From NCBI RefSeq assembly GCF_900128985.1, contig NZ_FQUC01000003.1, forward strand, positions 62,001-126,000: 64,000 nucleotides of DNA, in the 5' to 3' direction. Below the pieces are notes generated by a model. The model worked only from the letters and a program-made list of their open reading frames with translations, made no database searches and was not told where the DNA came from. This stretch comes from Indolivaga macrotermitis. GTDB taxonomy: Bacteria > Bacteroidota > Bacteroidia > Bacteroidales > Dysgonomonadaceae. A program made the translations under genes and the position numbers. Below are positions 36,465 through 43,822 of this stretch, piece after piece. Each line of letters opens with the position of its first letter. The stretch's first letter is position 1.

Positions 36465-36627
36465 AAAAGGTATACATGTCACCTTCGTGAGTGTCACTTT
36501 TGTCACCTTTTTACTTTGCTTTATTTCAATCGTTTACTCTTGAAAAAGTGACAAAGGTGACAAAAGTGACAGCTTTTTTGTGGTTTTATTTTTCTACTCA
36601 TTCTTTTGTTTTTTGTATAGATAAAAT
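36465..36627. repeat. Dispersed hairpin/iteron-like element, copy B
   Basis: Left arm TGTCACTTTTGTCACCTTT (36492-36510) is a perfect 19-bp reverse complement of AAAGGTGACAAAAGTGACA (36553-36571), with a 42-base spacer. The right arm is part of three tandem GTGACAAA(G/A) units from 36548. Same layout as copy A at 23939-24090. The right end of the element (36584-36627) recurs at 39005-39048. The remainder to 36741 holds no gene I can support. Confidence 0.8.
36584..36627. repeat. 44-bp direct repeat, left copy
   Basis: Identical at 43 of 44 positions to 39005-39048, in the same orientation. The two copies bracket most of the minus-strand island of small orphan genes. This copy is contiguous with hairpin element B. 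Confidence 0.88.
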
Positions 36628-36741
36628 CCGGTAGTGCTTTATAATAATTATAAGAGAAAATAATGGCTACCATTTATGAGATAGCCGTTGTTACTATGAA
36701 AGATGGTAGAATTGCGCAATGTGTGCTATTATTCACATAAT

Positions 36742-37089
36742 CTATTTATCCCTATGTAATGGTATGGAATCTAATTCTCTATCTATGTATAAATATATTA
36801 TATCCACATTAGCAGGCCTATGAATAGAATCTCCAACTTTCAGAAAACTAAAACCTGAGGTCGAGAATTTTTGCCCATTAGATAGATCAAACAAATATGC
36901 CCCCTTATAGACTCCACTGATAGAACGCTTTGTTATTACTCCTTGATAATCATTGCTATTCTTAGTTATAAATGGGTATTCGTTATCCTCCATTATAATT
37001 GTTGCTTTCTTATCAATTTGTAGATAATAATAGAACCCCAAAACCATTAAGGCTCCTATAATGTATTTCAAGTAATTTTGCTTTTTCAT
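36742..37089 (-). CDS. Hypothetical membrane-anchored protein, tandem paralog 1
   Basis: 115 residues with one N-terminal membrane helix (about 8-25, YLKYIIGALMVLGFYYYL) and a small beta-rich outer domain. It is clearly homologous to the next gene upstream (37186-37551): both share KNSNDY, ITKRS or IIKRS, SGVY, SNGQKFS and VGDSIHRPAN. Tandem divergent duplicates of small anchored proteins are typical of immunity genes against toxins, and the surroundings fit, but no family is recognised. Confidence 0.75.
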   Translation of the reverse strand: MKKQNYLKYIIGALMVLGFYYYLQIDKKATIIMEDNEYPFITKNSNDYQGVITKRSISGVYKGAYLFDLSNGQKFSTSGFSFLKVGDSIHRPANVDIIYLYIDRELDSIPLHRDK

Positions 37090-37185
37090 ATACTAATCTC
37101 AATACTATCTCGGTTATATAAGTTGTTCTTATATTTATGTTCACAGCAGCAGTTATTGTTGCATCTATACTTTATCGACTTTATA

Positions 37186-37551
37186 TCATTTACGATCTCT
37201 GTAGAGATATATTTTAGATTCCTTAGTTCCTTTTTCTCTATATATAAATAAACTATCCTTATTTGCTGGTCTATGAATAGAGTCACCTACATCTAAAAAG
37301 CCAGATTCTGAAAATTTCTGTCCATTTGACAATTCAAATAAATATGTACCTGTATACACTCCACTCATTGAGCGTTTTATTATTGTGCCACAATAATCAT
37401 TACTGTTTTTAGAAAGAAGAGGATAATCTGCTCCTTCATTTATTATTGTTTCTACCTTGTCTTTCTGAAGATAAAAACGGAAAAAAGCTACGGCTAATAC
37501 GCTAAATAGTATATATAAATATTTGATCTTTCTACTCATTTTTGGTTTCAT
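37186..37551 (-). CDS. Hypothetical membrane-anchored protein, tandem paralog 2
   Basis: 121 residues with a membrane helix near residues 10-28 and a C-terminal domain sharing SGVYTGTYLFELSNGQKFSE and VGDSIHRPANKDS with the 36742 gene. A second start four codons later (MSRKIKY) is possible. It ends with a basic tail (YLYRDRK). Part of a run of AT-rich minus-strand genes, probably transcribed together. A role as an immunity protein is inference from neighbours. Confidence 0.75.
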   Translation of the reverse strand: MKPKMSRKIKYLYILFSVLAVAFFRFYLQKDKVETIINEGADYPLLSKNSNDYCGTIIKRSMSGVYTGTYLFELSNGQKFSESGFLDVGDSIHRPANKDSLFIYREKGTKESKIYLYRDRK

Positions 37552-37633
37552 CGTATTTCTATTATATAGTCACCCAATACCCAAAGCTATACATGTTGCT
37601 CTAATTAATATTTCCTTTGTTGTTTTTATATTT

Positions 37634-37924
37634 TTATTTTTCTCTTGTTAAAAAGTTTACAATCAATAGAGAAAATAGAAGTATTATACTCTGAATTATA
37701 AAAATAGGGTATAAGGGATATGAGTAAACAAATCTATATGCAAAGCTTACTATTATTATAGGCAAAGTCAATACTCCAAGAAATCCGCTTTTATCAAAAT
37801 AAAAAGGATCATGAGGATATAGACCTAATAAATAAATTAACCCAAGTAAATTATATATAATGGTAACAAATGACCATATTCTTTGTATTCTAGTCTTAAG
37901 GAGAGTCATAATATTATATAGCAT
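37634..37924 (-). CDS. Hypothetical small membrane protein
   Basis: 96 residues with two to three hydrophobic helices (around residues 17-35, 48-66 and 70-90), ending in NFLTREK. It overlaps the end of the upstream gene (37914-38312) by 11 bases if the ATG at 37924 is used; the ATG at 37909 would avoid this. No family recognised. Membrane immunity proteins of this size exist, consistent with the island, but unproven. Confidence 0.6.
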   Translation of the reverse strand: MLYNIMTLLKTRIQRIWSFVTIIYNLLGLIYLLGLYPHDPFYFDKSGFLGVLTLPIIIVSFAYRFVYSYPLYPIFIIQSIILLFSLLIVNFLTREK

Positions 37925-38312
37925 TCGTTCGAAACCATAGATCTTCTAATGTAAATGAATTTAAATTAAGAGGATAAGCATCGAGTAAATCACCTGTTTT
38001 TTTACAATTAATTTTGAATAAACTGCTATTTAAGTTATCAGCCTCAATATAATTTATTACTTCATATTCTTTGAGTAAAAGAGGTAAATTTAAATAACTA
38101 TTTTTTTCAAAAAGTATCAATGGATACTTTTGCCAGATATATGCTGCTATTCTATCACCTTGTATAACCGAAGCCCAATTTTCCTCTCTTTCCCAAAATG
38201 AGATATTTATATCATTTTTTTCTAAAATAAATAAAGCGGCATGAAAGGTATTTATCATCCAATCGCTATGACTAAAAAGTGCTTTTTTAAATATACTAGT
38301 TACATCTTTCAT
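37914..38312 (-). CDS. Hypothetical protein, possible immunity protein
   Basis: 132 residues, soluble, acidic to neutral, with the helical start MKDVTSIFKKALFSHSDWMI and a stretch INISFWEREENWASVIQGDR. The stop overlaps the start of the next gene downstream. It lies directly behind a decayed toxin-like C-terminus (38321-38562) only eight bases away, the standard toxin-then-immunity order on the minus strand. I do not recognise the family; the immunity role is inferred from position. Confidence 0.65.
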   Translation of the reverse strand: MKDVTSIFKKALFSHSDWMINTFHAALFILEKNDINISFWEREENWASVIQGDRIAAYIWQKYPLILFEKNSYLNLPLLLKEYEVINYIEADNLNSSLFKINCKKTGDLLDAYPLNLNSFTLEDLWFRTNAI

Positions 38313-38320
38313 ATTATTAT

Positions 38321-38562
38321 TTATCTCATAGAAACAGGGGAGCCATGAATAAATCCATTTCCATTTCGATATACATTAATAACATTAGTTGGGGAACCGA
38401 ACCGTTTCCTAATGTTAGTGTTCAAAACTGGAACTTTAGTTTTATTTTAACCTATTGACCAACATTGTCTGCATGTTGAGCTGCTTTTAAGGCAGACTCC
38501 TCTGCATTTAATGTTGGGTAAAAAAGGCTTTTGCCCGAAATTCTCCTAAATACATGCTTCTT
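38321..38562 (-). pseudogene. Decayed C-terminus of a polymorphic toxin-like protein
   Basis: Two minus-strand reading frames in different phase together read like one protein end. The first gives RISGKSLFYPTLNAEESALK and AAQHADNVGQ, then hits TAG (38452-38454). After a frameshift the second gives NKTKVPVLNTNIRKRFGSPT and NVINVYRNGNGFIHGSPVSM to a TAA at 38321-38323. The (V/I)NVYRNGNGFIHG ending resembles toxin C-terminal domains of contact-dependent systems. There is no start, so it cannot be functional. The adjacent 37914 gene is the likely former immunity partner. Confidence 0.6.
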
Positions 38563-38570
38563 CTAATTTA

Positions 38571-39005
38571 CTACATTACCAGAATATTTCCATAATCAGT
38601 TATCATAACTAATACTTCAATATCTGAAAAATAAAGTAAGCACATCTCATCAGATGCTCCGTACCATATATAATTCCAATAATAATGTAAAACCGATGCT
38701 CTAAATTTGTCTATTTCATTATAATTCCATACTACATAAACAGTAGAAGTTTGGCGCATATCTAATTTTAATAGTGAACATAAATCGCTGAATCCATCTT
38801 TTTCATTAATATTTAGTAATATATATTCTTTATTAAGCCTCTTGCATATTTTAATAAAAATAGTGGCATCGTTGATACTATCAACAGATATATTACATAA
38901 CTTTTCAATTTTATATAATATATGCTGAGTTTGCAAATTATTTAAAGAACTATACTCAAGATTGAGATTATCTTTTTCCCATATCTGTCTTTTGAAAGCA
39001 TCCAT
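38571..39005 (-). CDS. Hypothetical protein, possible immunity protein
   Basis: 144 residues, soluble, alpha/beta-like, rich in Asn, Ile, Leu and aromatic residues. Distinct segments are LNINEKDGFSDLCSLLKLDM and YYWNYIWYGASDEMCLLYFS near the C-terminus. The ATG at 39005 abuts the right copy of the 44-bp direct repeat, so the repeat provides or replaces its upstream region. No family recognised; immunity role inferred from the island. Confidence 0.65.
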   Translation of the reverse strand: MDAFKRQIWEKDNLNLEYSSLNNLQTQHILYKIEKLCNISVDSINDATIFIKICKRLNKEYILLNINEKDGFSDLCSLLKLDMRQTSTVYVVWNYNEIDKFRASVLHYYWNYIWYGASDEMCLLYFSDIEVLVMITDYGNILVM

Positions 39006-39048
39006 TTTATTTTTCTATTCATTCTTTTGTTTTTTGTATAGATAAAAT
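39005..39048. repeat. 44-bp direct repeat, right copy
   Basis: Matches 36584-36627 at 43 of 44 positions, same orientation, 2.4 kb apart. It contains only the right end of the hairpin element, so it is either a truncated copy or the product of a recombination that built the island. Confidence 0.88.
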
Positions 39049-39086
39049 ACTGATAAACTAAATATAAATAAGAAACTATTATATGT

Positions 39087-39335
39087 TTATTTACAAAGTT
39101 TCTCTAAATAAGAATAAGTATTTTTGTCTTGGTTCATCTTATCTAATATAGAATTTGCTAATTCATGGAAACTCTTATCTATTGTAATGTCATACTCATA
39201 TAATTGTTCTAATATTGTATCTAATGCAAGTCCATATTCTTTATGCTCCAAATATTCTAGAGCACAGTTAATTAATTCTTGATTTAAACCAAGTTTTTTT
39301 GCATCGCTAATTAATTTTATTAAATCTTGTTGCAT
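39087..39335 (-). CDS. MafI-like small immunity protein
   Basis: 82 residues, all helical, with IKLISDAKKLGLNQELINCA, then LEYLEHKEYGLALDTILEQL and YEYDI. This arrangement (leading helix, E-Y/F-G-LALE and LYEYDI) matches my memory of the MafI family, small immunity proteins that neutralise Maf-type and other polymorphic toxins. The decayed toxin end at 39349-39429 lies 13 bases upstream on the same strand, again in toxin-then-immunity order. Family call is moderate. Confidence 0.65.
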   Translation of the reverse strand: MQQDLIKLISDAKKLGLNQELINCALEYLEHKEYGLALDTILEQLYEYDITIDKSFHELANSILDKMNQDKNTYSYLEKLCK

Positions 39336-39348
39336 ATCTTCTTAATAA

Positions 39349-39429
39349 TTATTGGTTGTTATGTTCCTCATAAACTCCTTCTTTTATATACCTCACAGGA
39401 GCTCTAGGTCTTGTTTTTGTAGCCCCAAA
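39349..39429 (-). pseudogene. Second decayed toxin-like C-terminal fragment
   Basis: A start-less minus-strand frame after a TGA encodes about 26 residues, including GATKTRPRAPVRYIKEGVYE, to a TAA at 39349-39351. The composition is coding-like and its position just before the MafI-like gene suggests the tail of a lost toxin. Too short to name. Confidence 0.4.
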
Positions 39430-39483
39430 TCATGGTTAGTCTTTTTTACTTTAAATGTATAAGTAAATAATTGAGCCTGACAA

Positions 39484-39491
39484 CAAAGTTA
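39484..39491 (-). promoter_or_regulatory. Minus-strand -7 element TAACTTTG for the orphan island
   Basis: TAnnTTTG match pointing into the minus-strand island. It mirrors the plus-strand copy at 39532-39539, giving a symmetric divergent promoter pair. Confidence 0.4.
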
Positions 39492-39531
39492 TTTGAGCTT
39501 TTAGGCAAAAGTGTATTTGGTTTATCTCCTA

Positions 39532-39539
39532 TAACTTTG
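39532..39539 (+). promoter_or_regulatory. -7 element TAACTTTG upstream of the CMD gene
   Basis: TAnnTTTG match 26 bp before the ATG at 39566; no TTTG at exact usual spacing. Confidence 0.45.
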
Positions 39540-39565
39540 TTACCGAAACAAACTTAATCATATTT

Positions 39566-40276
39566 ATGAAGAAGATAAGCATTGTACTTGTGATGATTTT
39601 ATTTAGTTTATCAAATAATTTAAATGCTCAGGATATGGATAGTATAGACAAAAGGCAGGAAAAAATAGTGACCATTGCAGCAAATATGGCTGTCGGCAAT
39701 CTCGAACAACTTAAAAAAGAGTTAAATGCAGGTCTTGATAATGGGTTAACTATAAATGAGATAAAAGAGGTACTCGTCCAGATGTATGCTTATTGCGGAT
39801 TCCCCCGGAGCTTACATGGACTTAATACCTTTATGGCTGTGGTACAGGAAAGGCAAGCCGGCGGTATAAATGATACAATTGGGAAAGACGCATCTCCGGT
39901 AATTGAAAGTGAAAATAAATATGCAAAGGGTAAAAAGGTATTGGAAGAACTGACTAATCGTCCCGAAAATGCCCCTTCGGGAGTTAACGCTTTTGCTCCT
40001 GTTATAGATCAATTCTTAAAAGAACATTTATTCGCGGATATTTTCGAAAGGGATATCCTCACATATAAGGAGAGGGAAATAGCTACTATCTCTGCATTAA
40101 TGGCTATGAAGGGAGTCGAGCCAATGCTTCAATCTCATCTGGGCATGGGCATGAATACCGGACTTACAGAATTTCAACTGAAAGAAATTATCTCAGTAAT
40201 CGGGAGTTCGATAGGGCAAGAGCAAGCAAAAACAGGCTTGGATATTTTAAATAAAGTATTACAAAGTAGAAAATAA
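39566..40276 (+). CDS. Exported carboxymuconolactone decarboxylase (CMD) family protein
   Basis: 236 residues with a signal peptide (about 1-21, ending LNAQ) and two AhpD-like CMD domains. The first holds NGLTINEIKEVLVQMYAYCG and FPRSLHGLN (about residues 65-95), the second REIATISALMAMKGVEPMLQ and HLGMGMNTGLTEFQLKEI (about 170-215). The paired CxxC of AhpD peroxidase partners is missing; only one Cys is seen in YCGFPR. Related proteins act on lactones or may be redox proteins; the exported form is common in Bacteroidota and unexplained. A lipoprotein cupin follows 7 bp later, clearly in one operon. Confidence 0.88.
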   Translation: MKKISIVLVMILFSLSNNLNAQDMDSIDKRQEKIVTIAANMAVGNLEQLKKELNAGLDNGLTINEIKEVLVQMYAYCGFPRSLHGLNTFMAVVQERQAGGINDTIGKDASPVIESENKYAKGKKVLEELTNRPENAPSGVNAFAPVIDQFLKEHLFADIFERDILTYKEREIATISALMAMKGVEPMLQSHLGMGMNTGLTEFQLKEIISVIGSSIGQEQAKTGLDILNKVLQSRK

Positions 40277-40283
40277 TCAGTTT

Positions 40284-40787
40284 ATGAAAAGAAAAACGAA
40301 GTTATTGGCGTTATTAATAATTAGTACAGTTGTAATATCGTGTAGTAATAATCAGAAAGAAGAAGAAGATATGAACACAAATGAGAAAAGTTTATCGGTT
40401 TTTCCTCTTGGAGATCCCGGATCATCGGATTGGTTTACTGGAGAAGTACATGTTCAGGGACTTGTAAATCCCGATCAGATAGAAGGATTATATTCTGTCG
40501 GACAAGTAACTTTTGAACCCGGTAGTAAAACAAACTGGCATACCCATCCGGCCGGACAGGTATTGTTGGTAACCGAGGGTCGGGGATGGTATCAGGAGAG
40601 AGGAAAACCTGCACAGGAACTGATAAAGGGAAGTGTTGTTGCTATCCCGAAGGATATAGAACATTGGCACGGAGCATCAAAGGAAACAAAGCTTGTCCAT
40701 ATCGCTATCTCTAACGTTAAGGACAATAGTGCGGTTACATGGTTAGCACCTGTTAATGATGAGGAATACGACAGTGTTGACAAATGA
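40284..40787 (+). CDS. Cupin-domain lipoprotein
   Basis: 167 residues with a lipoprotein signal (ISTVVISCSNN, Cys about 20). The single cupin domain shows motif 1 NWHTHPAGQVLLVTEGRGWY (metal-binding His pair) and motif 2 KGSVVAIPKDIEHWHGA (third His). Cupins next to CMD proteins in bacteria often carry out paired steps on small aromatic or quinone-like molecules; here both are envelope proteins. The partner spacing of 7 bp supports joint function. Substrate unknown. Confidence 0.88.
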   Translation: MKRKTKLLALLIISTVVISCSNNQKEEEDMNTNEKSLSVFPLGDPGSSDWFTGEVHVQGLVNPDQIEGLYSVGQVTFEPGSKTNWHTHPAGQVLLVTEGRGWYQERGKPAQELIKGSVVAIPKDIEHWHGASKETKLVHIAISNVKDNSAVTWLAPVNDEEYDSVDK

Positions 40788-40834
40788 TTAATCAAATCTC
40801 TAGTTGTAGAAAAACAGATAGTTAGATGATTTGT

Positions 40835-40871
40835 ATAAAGTGCCGGGTTTTAATGGCACTTTATTTTTTTG
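40835..40871 (+). terminator. Terminator of the CMD-cupin operon
   Basis: Perfect stem ATAAAGTGCC / GGCACTTTAT (40835-40844, 40855-40864) followed by TTTTTTT. Confidence 0.9.
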
Positions 40872-41012
40872 CTTTTAGGCAGATTATAGCAATTACAAAA
40901 GCGAAAACCTTCATGATACAGATACCTCAAATATGGTATTTTTCTCTCTGTTTGGTTTGTGTTCCTTTGTGTTAAAATGTAGATCAAACAAGTATAAACA
41001 AGAGAGAATACA

Positions 41013-42185
41013 ATGAAGAAACTATTTTCGAATACAACAGTAAAGCTTCTGTTGGGAGGCATTCTTGGATTGCTGATAGGCACTGTAGCAACAGAGAGGA
41101 TGATTGAAGTAATTTTACCAATAAAACATGTGCTCGGGCAAATCATATTTTTCTTAATTCCCCTCCTGATTTTCGGCTTCATAACGCCATCAATTACTAG
41201 GTTGAAGTCTAATGCTTCCCGCCTGTTGTTTATTTCGATCTTATTAGCATATATTTCGTGTATCGGCAGTGCATCTTTGGCAGCCGTAGTAGGTTATATA
41301 ACAATACCGCTTCTTAATATAACACCCGTCTCGGAAAGCGTAAAAGAGATCCCTGAGATGATTTTCCGGCTTGATATCCCTCCTTTAATGTCTGTATTAA
41401 GTGCCCTCGTTTTAGCTTTGATGTTGGGCGTATCTATCGTTTGGACAAAGGCCGATAAAATAGAATCGGCGCTTTATGAGTTTCAGGATCTTGTATTTGT
41501 AATGGTAAAAAAGTTTCTGATCCCGTTATTACCTTTTTTCGTTGCTGCCAATTTCTGTATTTTAGCATACGAAGGAGCATTGTCTTCCCGGTTACCGATT
41601 TTCCTTGCAATTTTACTGATCACAGTTTTGTGCCACATAACTTGGATTAGTTTCTTGTATATTTCAGCAGGAATATATTCGGGGAGAAACCCATGGAAAG
41701 TACTGAAATATTACGGACCGGTTGTACTGACAGCATTGGGAACACAATCGTCGGCCGCAAGTTTAGGAGTTGCGATAGACCAGACAAAAAAATCACCTGT
41801 CCTGAGGCATGATATAAGAGACTTTGCTATTCCGTTGTTCGGGAATATACATTTTGTAGGTTCTATATTGGATGTTGTATTTTTAGCCCTGGCTGTATCG
41901 CAACTTTTATACGGAACTATGCCCGGTATCGAGAAGATGATTATTTTCATACCCTTACTTGGGATATTTGCGATAGCAGCTCCCGGATTACCGGGCGGAA
42001 CACTTATCACGTCACTAGGATTGATACATACTGTTTTAGGTATCGATGAGGCAGGTACAGCTCTAATGATCACTATTTTTGCCTTACTCGATAGTTTTGG
42101 AACAACACACAACATTACCAGCGACGGAGCATTAACTTTGGCTCTGAGTAGCTATGCTGATAAAGAGAATCTGGAAGTAAGGTGA
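41013..42185 (+). CDS. Cation:dicarboxylate/amino-acid symporter (DAACS family)
   Basis: 390 residues with about eight hydrophobic helices plus hairpin loops. Recognisable family features are LLLGGILGLLIGTVA near the start, the serine-rich reentrant stretch ALGTQSSAASLGVAIDQT, and the C-terminal APGLPGGTLITSLGLIHTVL followed by ALLDSFGTTHNITSDG, which carry the Na+ and substrate sites. It is shorter than DctA/GltP (usually 420-440) and lacks some of the first helix region, like other Bacteroidota members. It probably takes up dicarboxylates or glutamate/aspartate. Stands alone. Confidence 0.9.
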   Translation: MKKLFSNTTVKLLLGGILGLLIGTVATERMIEVILPIKHVLGQIIFFLIPLLIFGFITPSITRLKSNASRLLFISILLAYISCIGSASLAAVVGYITIPLLNITPVSESVKEIPEMIFRLDIPPLMSVLSALVLALMLGVSIVWTKADKIESALYEFQDLVFVMVKKFLIPLLPFFVAANFCILAYEGALSSRLPIFLAILLITVLCHITWISFLYISAGIYSGRNPWKVLKYYGPVVLTALGTQSSAASLGVAIDQTKKSPVLRHDIRDFAIPLFGNIHFVGSILDVVFLALAVSQLLYGTMPGIEKMIIFIPLLGIFAIAAPGLPGGTLITSLGLIHTVLGIDEAGTALMITIFALLDSFGTTHNITSDGALTLALSSYADKENLEVR

Positions 42186-42255
42186 ACCTATCTGTTAAAA
42201 ACTAAATACATTCGAAACTGTTATACCTATATAAATGTGAAAAAAGAATATCAAG

Positions 42256-42885
42256 ATGAAAAAACTTATTCTCTTTTATGGACTGGTATTATTAGCAGTT
42301 AGTGCGTGTACATCTTCTAAAACGACCCGTTACAGGGTTGCATCGGAATATGGCGATTGTGTAGGTGTAGCGCCTCAGAAATGTATGTATGTAAAAGTTG
42401 GAAACCAAGCCGATTGGCAATTTTTCTATAGCAGGATAGAAGGCTTTAATTACGAAGAAGGATACGAGTACGTATTGGATGTGAAAACTGAAAAACGCGA
42501 AAATACTCCCGCAGATGCATCGTCTTTTCGGTATATTCTGGTAAAGCAAATATCGAAGACCCGGACAACTTCAACCGGATTACCCAGAATACCATCACGT
42601 AATACAGGTTATCAGATAAATGGAAAAGTAGTTTCTATCGAGGATGCAACAATAGGACGAGGCGCGGCTCAGGGGCAGTTTGGTGTATTAGTTGTCGGAA
42701 TAGAAGTGACAAGCTCTACCGATACATTTGTAAAACCGGGGGATATTGTTTATTGTGAATTGCTTCCTTCGCCATCAGTAAAACCTGTAAAAGGGCGGGA
42801 GTATGTATTCAAGGCAAAAAGTAAGCATCCGGCTCATGCAAAAGGTGTTTATTTTCTGGAAACAGATGTTATAGATCTTAAATAA
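42256..42885 (+). CDS. DUF4377 lipoprotein
   Basis: 209 residues with a lipoprotein signal (LLAVSACTSSK, Cys near 18). The first half matches DUF4377: VKVGNQADWQFFYSRIEGFN followed by YEEGYEYVLDVKTEKR and YILVKQISKTRTT, a small beta-rich domain found alone or next to lipocalin/META domains. The second half (KVVSIEDATIGRGAAQ and later GDIVYCELLPSPS) looks like another beta domain. Role in the envelope unknown. Confidence 0.8.
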   Translation: MKKLILFYGLVLLAVSACTSSKTTRYRVASEYGDCVGVAPQKCMYVKVGNQADWQFFYSRIEGFNYEEGYEYVLDVKTEKRENTPADASSFRYILVKQISKTRTTSTGLPRIPSRNTGYQINGKVVSIEDATIGRGAAQGQFGVLVVGIEVTSSTDTFVKPGDIVYCELLPSPSVKPVKGREYVFKAKSKHPAHAKGVYFLETDVIDLK

Positions 42886-42901
42886 AATCAGTTCTTAAAA
42901 T

Positions 42902-42936
42902 AAAAAAGCACAACTATAAAAGGTTGTGCTTTTTTA
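42902..42936 (+). terminator. Terminator after the DUF4377 gene
   Basis: Stem AAAAAGCACAAC / GTTGTGCTTTTT around TATAAAAG (42902-42914, 42923-42935), with flanking A and T runs that allow both directions. Confidence 0.9.
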
Positions 42937-42986
42937 TTTTATTACAGGCTCTTATTAGTTATGATATTTATAATTAATAGTTTATT

Positions 42987-43118
42987 ATGGATGAATTGCA
43001 TGGTATTAAAATTAAATCTATTTTTGGAATCATTTTATACTTAGGTTTGTTTTCTGATTTTATAATCGGGATTTCTAAAATGTTAGTTAACGGTCGGGAT
43101 GAAAATATATCTGTATAA
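42987..43118 (+). CDS. Small membrane protein, 43 residues, overlapping the next gene
   Basis: An ATG at 42987 opens 43 codons to a TAA at 43116-43118. The product MDELHGIKIKSIFGIILYLG has one hydrophobic helix (about residues 11-30) and ends with MLVNGRDENISV. Its end overlaps the start of the 43099 gene by 20 bases in another frame, a layout that can couple translation. Both could be an exported-protein/small-partner pair. No family recognised. Confidence 0.45.
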   Translation: MDELHGIKIKSIFGIILYLGLFSDFIIGISKMLVNGRDENISV

Positions 43119-43572
43119 ATATTTTATAGCTTTTTTCTACTGTTGCTATTCGATAACAGGGTGGGCCCAACAGGCCGATAATAAGACTTTGATAGACTTT
43201 AACCGCCAGCTTAATTTTTATGATTTCGAGCAAATAAGGTCTTATGTTATAAAACATGGTGATAGGAAAACTTATTGTCCGAATTATAAGGATAACCCTC
43301 ATTATATAGTAAAAGACTTAGCTGTCGAAGTTTATTTTAACCCGACAAATAACGATGGACGTCAACCGACTGAAAATGATTATAATGTAATGTATATAAT
43401 TGAAGAAGAAGGAGACTCAATTATTCATTATTATTTATATCTCACACCTCAAAGAGATGTTCTGGTGTATGATTATGATAAACAATTTACAGATATAGAT
43501 ACCAGAGCCTTCCGGTTAACCGAGTTGAAAAATATTACGGACTATTTAGTTGATCTGGCTGCAGTGAAATAA
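43099..43572 (+). CDS. Exported hypothetical protein
   Basis: 157 residues with a signal peptide (about 1-23, YCCYSITGWAQQA). The mature part is rich in Asp, Asn and Tyr, with NFYDFEQIRSYVIKHGDRKT, VEVYFNPTNNDGRQPTENDY and a C-terminal acidic helix. No family is recognised. It precedes the nrfH gene by 250 bp, which is probably a separate unit. Confidence 0.65.
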   Translation: MKIYLYKYFIAFFYCCYSITGWAQQADNKTLIDFNRQLNFYDFEQIRSYVIKHGDRKTYCPNYKDNPHYIVKDLAVEVYFNPTNNDGRQPTENDYNVMYIIEEEGDSIIHYYLYLTPQRDVLVYDYDKQFTDIDTRAFRLTELKNITDYLVDLAAVK

Positions 43573-43822
43573 GCGGTCGTTTGTTGGATTTAGTAACATA
43601 TAGTTAATAAAGAAGCCTTTGAATCTGTTTTTTTACTGTTCACCTTATTTATTTTGCCGTATTATTAGCCTTTTTTAGAATAATAATAATATTTTAACAA
43701 TATTGATAAATTATATCTATAACTTATTGATGGGTCTCTTTTTTTTAGTTTATTTGTTTTTAGGAGGAGCGTATTATAGGGAAAATACCTCTCTTTTTAT
43801 TGAGATGATCAACTAAGTTCGT

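Noticed and set aside
36663-36740. A 25-codon plus-strand frame after element B
   Set aside because: Very short and without pattern; likely chance.
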